Shown piece after piece: positions 61,194-64,000 of a stretch of 64,000 bases of DNA. The stretch is from Brochothrix thermosphacta DSM 20171 = FSL F6-1036 (GTDB lineage Bacteria; Bacillota; Bacilli; Lactobacillales; Listeriaceae): contig NZ_CP145608.1 of NCBI RefSeq assembly GCF_036884295.1, positions 2,314,285 to 2,378,284 on the forward strand, given 5' to 3'. Below the pieces are notes generated by a model. That model searched no databases. It saw nothing but the letters and a program-made list of their open reading frames with translations, and had not been told where the DNA came from. The position numbers and the translations under genes are program-made. Within the stretch, counting starts at the first letter, position 1. Each line of letters opens with the position of its first letter.

Positions 61194-61344
61194 GTTTATT
61201 AATTCCTTTCATCATTACTGAGAAGTCTATATATCTAGTACTGAATAGTTTTTATTAACCCGGTCATTATTCCTATTATATAGGATTCCGTTGCATTTTT
61301 CACTTATAAAGGGAAAAGGTACTATTTCATTTAAACTTCTACAA

Positions 61345-61384
61345 TAAAAATAACCAGTCACCGATAAAACCGCTCACTGGTTAC
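61345..61384 (-). terminator. Terminator after the ElaA-like gene
   Basis: Minus strand: AACCAGT and GCGG pair with ACTGGTT and an inner GGTG, followed by ATTTTTATT. Located 60 bp after the stop codon. Confidence 0.75.
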
Positions 61385-61440
61385 TAAACTATCTATTATT
61401 TACCTATACTCAAAAAAGTAGCGATGTTTTTGCAAACTTA

Positions 61441-61875
61441 CTATTTTGCCATATCAATATGTTTGATGTCGTCTTCTAAGTAATAATCTGATACAGATTT
61501 AAAGCCAAAAGACCCATAAAATTTTTCCAAGTAGGCTTGTGCTTGTATTTTAACAAGTCTATTCGGGTATCGTTTATTAATTTCAGCTATAACAGTTGTT
61601 AATAATTTTTGTCCTTCACCCGTTCCCCGATATTTCGAAGCTGTGATAACACGTCCAAATGTAATATATTCCTCATTATCAATAATACGCGCGTATGCAA
61701 CTAAATCTTGCTTTTCATCTACCTTAAATACATGTAAGCATGTTAAGTCCTCTATCGTTGGTTCTTGGAAGACACACTCTTGTTCAACGACAAAAACTTC
61801 AGAACGTGTATAGAGAATTGCAAATAGCTCTCTTGCTGTCATTTCCTCTAATTTCTTAACTTGCCATTCACTCAT
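61441..61875 (-). CDS. ElaA-type GNAT N-acetyltransferase
   Basis: 144 residues: ARELFAILYTRSEVFVVEQECVFQEPTIEDLTCLHVF and GRVITASKYRGTGEGQKLLTTVI with the acetyl-CoA loop RGTGEG; this is the ElaA layout. Substrate unknown. RBS GGGAGGAG precedes the ATG. Confidence 0.88.
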   Translation of the reverse strand: MSEWQVKKLEEMTARELFAILYTRSEVFVVEQECVFQEPTIEDLTCLHVFKVDEKQDLVAYARIIDNEEYITFGRVITASKYRGTGEGQKLLTTVIAEINKRYPNRLVKIQAQAYLEKFYGSFGFKSVSDYYLEDDIKHIDMAK

Positions 61876-62165
61876 ACTTCAATCTCCTCCCAACAAAAAA
61901 TATTATTCCTATAATTTAACACAAAATTAGTAATATACCGAATTTAGGGTATTGTATAGTCTATCATTATTTTGCTAAATAACTTCTATATTTTATCAAT
62001 TTTTATAGTTCACTACCACCACTAAGGCTAAGGAAAGTAAAGAAGAACATGTAAGTTAATACTAACCAAGAGATTTTTTTATAAAAAATGCAAATATTTA
62101 TCAATTAGTCCTTTTTTTGATATAATAATAGATAATACTGACTAATTGAAGTAGGAGGTTCCAAC

Positions 62166-63623
62166 TTGAGAAAAATACTATCTACTCATGATTTACGCGT
62201 TTTGCATATTGTTGAGTACCTACATTTACATGAACAACCTTCTGTAAGTGAAATCTGTCGTTTTTTCAATATCACGTCGAAAACATTACGCACTGATATT
62301 AATTTTATAAATGAATATTGTATGCCTTTACACATTACAACCCATAATTTTGATGGTATCTTCCTGGATATACCACAAAACTATACCGTTGAATATCTTT
62401 ATGAAACCATTCTTTCTAATAGTACTGAATTCAAAATAATCGAAACTGTTTTCTTTGATGAAACGCATACCGTTGACTCTTTAGCTGAAAAATTATAACT
62501 TAGCACATCAACAGTGCGTCGTCTCATTAAGCGTATTAATAAGGCATTAGTCCCTGAAGCTTTTTCTATCAGCCTTACTCCTCTAAAAATCGTAGGAAAC
62601 GAGACAAATATTTGTAACTTCATCATCTATTATATCTCTGAAAAATATACGGGTCGAAAAAAACCTTTTTCTAGAATACAATTGAATGTTCTTGATAAAA
62701 TGTTTATTTCAGCTACAAAGTCTAATGGTCACACAGTAAATTTCCCTCAAATTGAAAAATTACGTATTTGGATAATGGTTATTATTATTCGTCTTCAAAA
62801 TGGGAATCATACCGATGTGTATACACCCTTTTCAGAGGATGTTGATTTGTCTGCACTAGAAAACCCTCTGTTTAAAAACCTTTTCAAACTAACTTTCAAA
62901 GTAGAATTAACCGACGAAGTTATCTTTCGATTGTTTTATCCTTTTATAAATGAAAATTTTGCAGTTAATCAAGAAACACTTACTTCTATGGTCCAAAAAA
63001 AGGCTGAAGTAGCGGAAAAAGTTACTGCTCTACGTACATTATTAGATAATATTGCTTTAAAAATGAATATCCCACAACCTAACCAAAATGAGGTATTACT
63101 CAACCTCTATAATATTAGTATCTTCCAATATGGGAAACCCTATATACTATACAATCGTTACCAATATTTTGTTGATAGTATTGAAAAAGATTACCCCGAA
63201 TTCATCGCTGTCTTCAAAGAAGAACTTAGCAAAAGTAATTTAGGTGAATTAGAGACGCATACAATTAATTCATTTGCCTATACTATTTTTACAAATTGGC
63301 AAAATCTAATGCTTGAGCTAGAAAAATTAGCACCCAAAATGTCAGTTGGCTTATTTTTCAATACTGACGTGGAACATATGCGCATGTTAAAAGATAAAAT
63401 CACATATCTTTTTAATAACAATCTCGAATCGACTATAATAATGGACCTTTCACTCAAGTCATTTACGAAACATGCTCAAAAATACGATATTGTACTGACT
63501 AATATAACTGGATTACACGTCAATAATGTGCCTGTATTTTGCGTACCTGTTTTCCCGACAACAAAAGATTGGGTAGTTATTCATAACTACTATGAAAAAA
63601 ACATAAAAACCTCTCCCAAATGA
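62166..63623 (+). pseudogene. Mga-family transcriptional regulator interrupted by an in-frame TAA
   Basis: Start TTG 62166 with AGGAGG 7 bases upstream. The first 110 codons encode an Mga-type HTH module (VSEICRFFNITSKTLRTDINFI). A TAA at 62496-62498 stops it, and the same frame reads on from 62499 without further stops to 63623, starting with LSTSTVRRLIKRINKAL, the recognition helix of the second HTH. The rest fits an Mga PRD-like region and EIIB-like C-terminus. Whole length would be 485 codons, close to Mga (about 500). TAT or TAC to TAA at a position usually Tyr would explain the break inside the HTH. The truncated product lacks the second HTH's recognition helix and all PRD parts and should be inactive. 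Confidence 0.83.
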
Positions 63624-63681
63624 AATAAGAATGTTCAACCATTCTCTTCCGTCTAAGAAAAAGTTTTTATGAAGTAGCACA

Positions 63682-64000
63682 TTATTTATAGGCATCTTTT
63701 ATAACATCTGATATTGTATAACTCCTAGTATCAAAACGATTCCGTGATTTTGAGTATTCGAATGGGATACCATTTTGTTGATACACAACTTGTTCAACTT
63801 CTAATACCGGTGTTGTTTTTTTACAATTGAGATATTCAATATCATATTTGTCTGGAATATCTGCGTGTATTTTACGATAAGCACCACCAATAACCAATCC
63901 TAGTTCTTCTTTGATGTATCTGTAAATTGATTTTTCTAATATAGATGGCACTAACTTTTCAACAATACTTGCAACAAAATAAGTTTTTTCTAATACATAC
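63682..64000 (-). CDS. GntR-family regulator, C-terminal UTRA part (5' end outside window)
   Basis: The minus-strand frame is open from the window edge to a stop at 63682, about 105 codons. The segment YVLEKTYFVASIVEKLVPSI, LGLVIGGAYRKIHADIPDKY and VLEVEQVVYQQNGIPFEYSK fits the UTRA effector domain of HutC/FarR-type GntR regulators. A GTG at 63951 is not the real start; the DNA-binding domain lies beyond the edge. Convergent with the broken Mga-like gene; sugar-related regulation is likely. Confidence 0.8.
   Translation of the reverse strand, partial: YVLEKTYFVASIVEKLVPSILEKSIYRYIKEELGLVIGGAYRKIHADIPDKYDIEYLNCKKTTPVLEVEQVVYQQNGIPFEYSKSRNRFDTRSYTISDVIKDAYK

Overview
The window is chromosomal DNA from a low-GC Gram-positive bacterium (Bacillota). 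The evidence is AGGAGG-type ribosome binding sites, AT-rich intergenic DNA, lipobox-type binding proteins, a Bacillus-like ytm/tcy sulfur operon, a TPP riboswitch in front of thiM-thiD-thiE, a Lactococcus-like branched-chain keto acid decarboxylase and N5-(carboxyethyl)ornithine synthase, a PASTA protein and tiny holin-like type I toxins. The mix points to Listeriaceae (Brochothrix-like) or a carnobacterium/lactic acid relative. That placement is a guess. I see no tRNA, rRNA, CRISPR array, transposase or prophage block.

Layout. 1-3.3 kb: a Fe3+-type ABC uptake system (partial ATPase and binding protein) divergent from an NhaC antiporter. 3.4-6.5 kb: a PEP mutase-like gene coupled to ada, then a carboxyethylornithine synthase gene. 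6.67-7.29 kb: three tandem 220-bp structured repeats against the 3' end of an MMPL exporter gene, which lies behind its TetR regulator. 10.7-19.5 kb: a LysR regulator divergent from a ten-gene organosulfur operon (FMN reductase, acetyltransferase, two binding proteins, two permeases, ATPase, two luciferase-family monooxygenases, glutaredoxin-like protein). Its last gene is broken by an in-frame TAA. 19.5-20.8 kb: two tandem type I toxin-antitoxin cassettes. 20.9-23.4 kb: thiamine salvage genes under a TPP riboswitch. 23.5-30 kb: CynR/CynX-like pair, a hydrolase, a GtrA-type protein, a polytopic GT-C-like protein and small enzymes. 30.2-34.1 kb: an ABC transporter operon with a kinase-less PASTA protein. 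34.4-36.6 kb: NatAB-like exporter. 37-41 kb: DUF1846, MazG-like, DUF1349 and luciferase-family genes. 41.1-43.3 kb: MarR regulator and keto acid decarboxylase. 43.4-48.6 kb: TDT transporter with its LysR regulator, a glucosaminidase/two-component operon and DUF1456. 48.9-54.3 kb: regulators, small enzymes and fabF. 54.4-61.9 kb: DNA alkylation repair, an ATPase, SulP, EF-P and a large membrane protein. 62.2-64 kb: an Mga-like regulator interrupted by TAA, then a partial GntR regulator.

Genes that probably work together: the FMN reductase should feed the two flavin monooxygenases of the sulfur operon, whose ABC transporter imports the thiol or disulfide substrate. ThiM, ThiD and ThiE form a salvage route without HMP synthesis genes. 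The glucosaminidase, response regulator and histidine kinase form one transcription unit linked to the cell wall. The ABC permease, ATPase and PASTA protein form a tightly packed envelope operon.

Most interesting items: the tandem toxin-antitoxin cassettes with 3'-overlapping antisense RNAs; the 220-bp repeats, whose stem is continuous only as plus-strand RNA; two large genes each interrupted once by an in-frame TAA; the PASTA/ABC operon; and several near-perfect operator palindromes.
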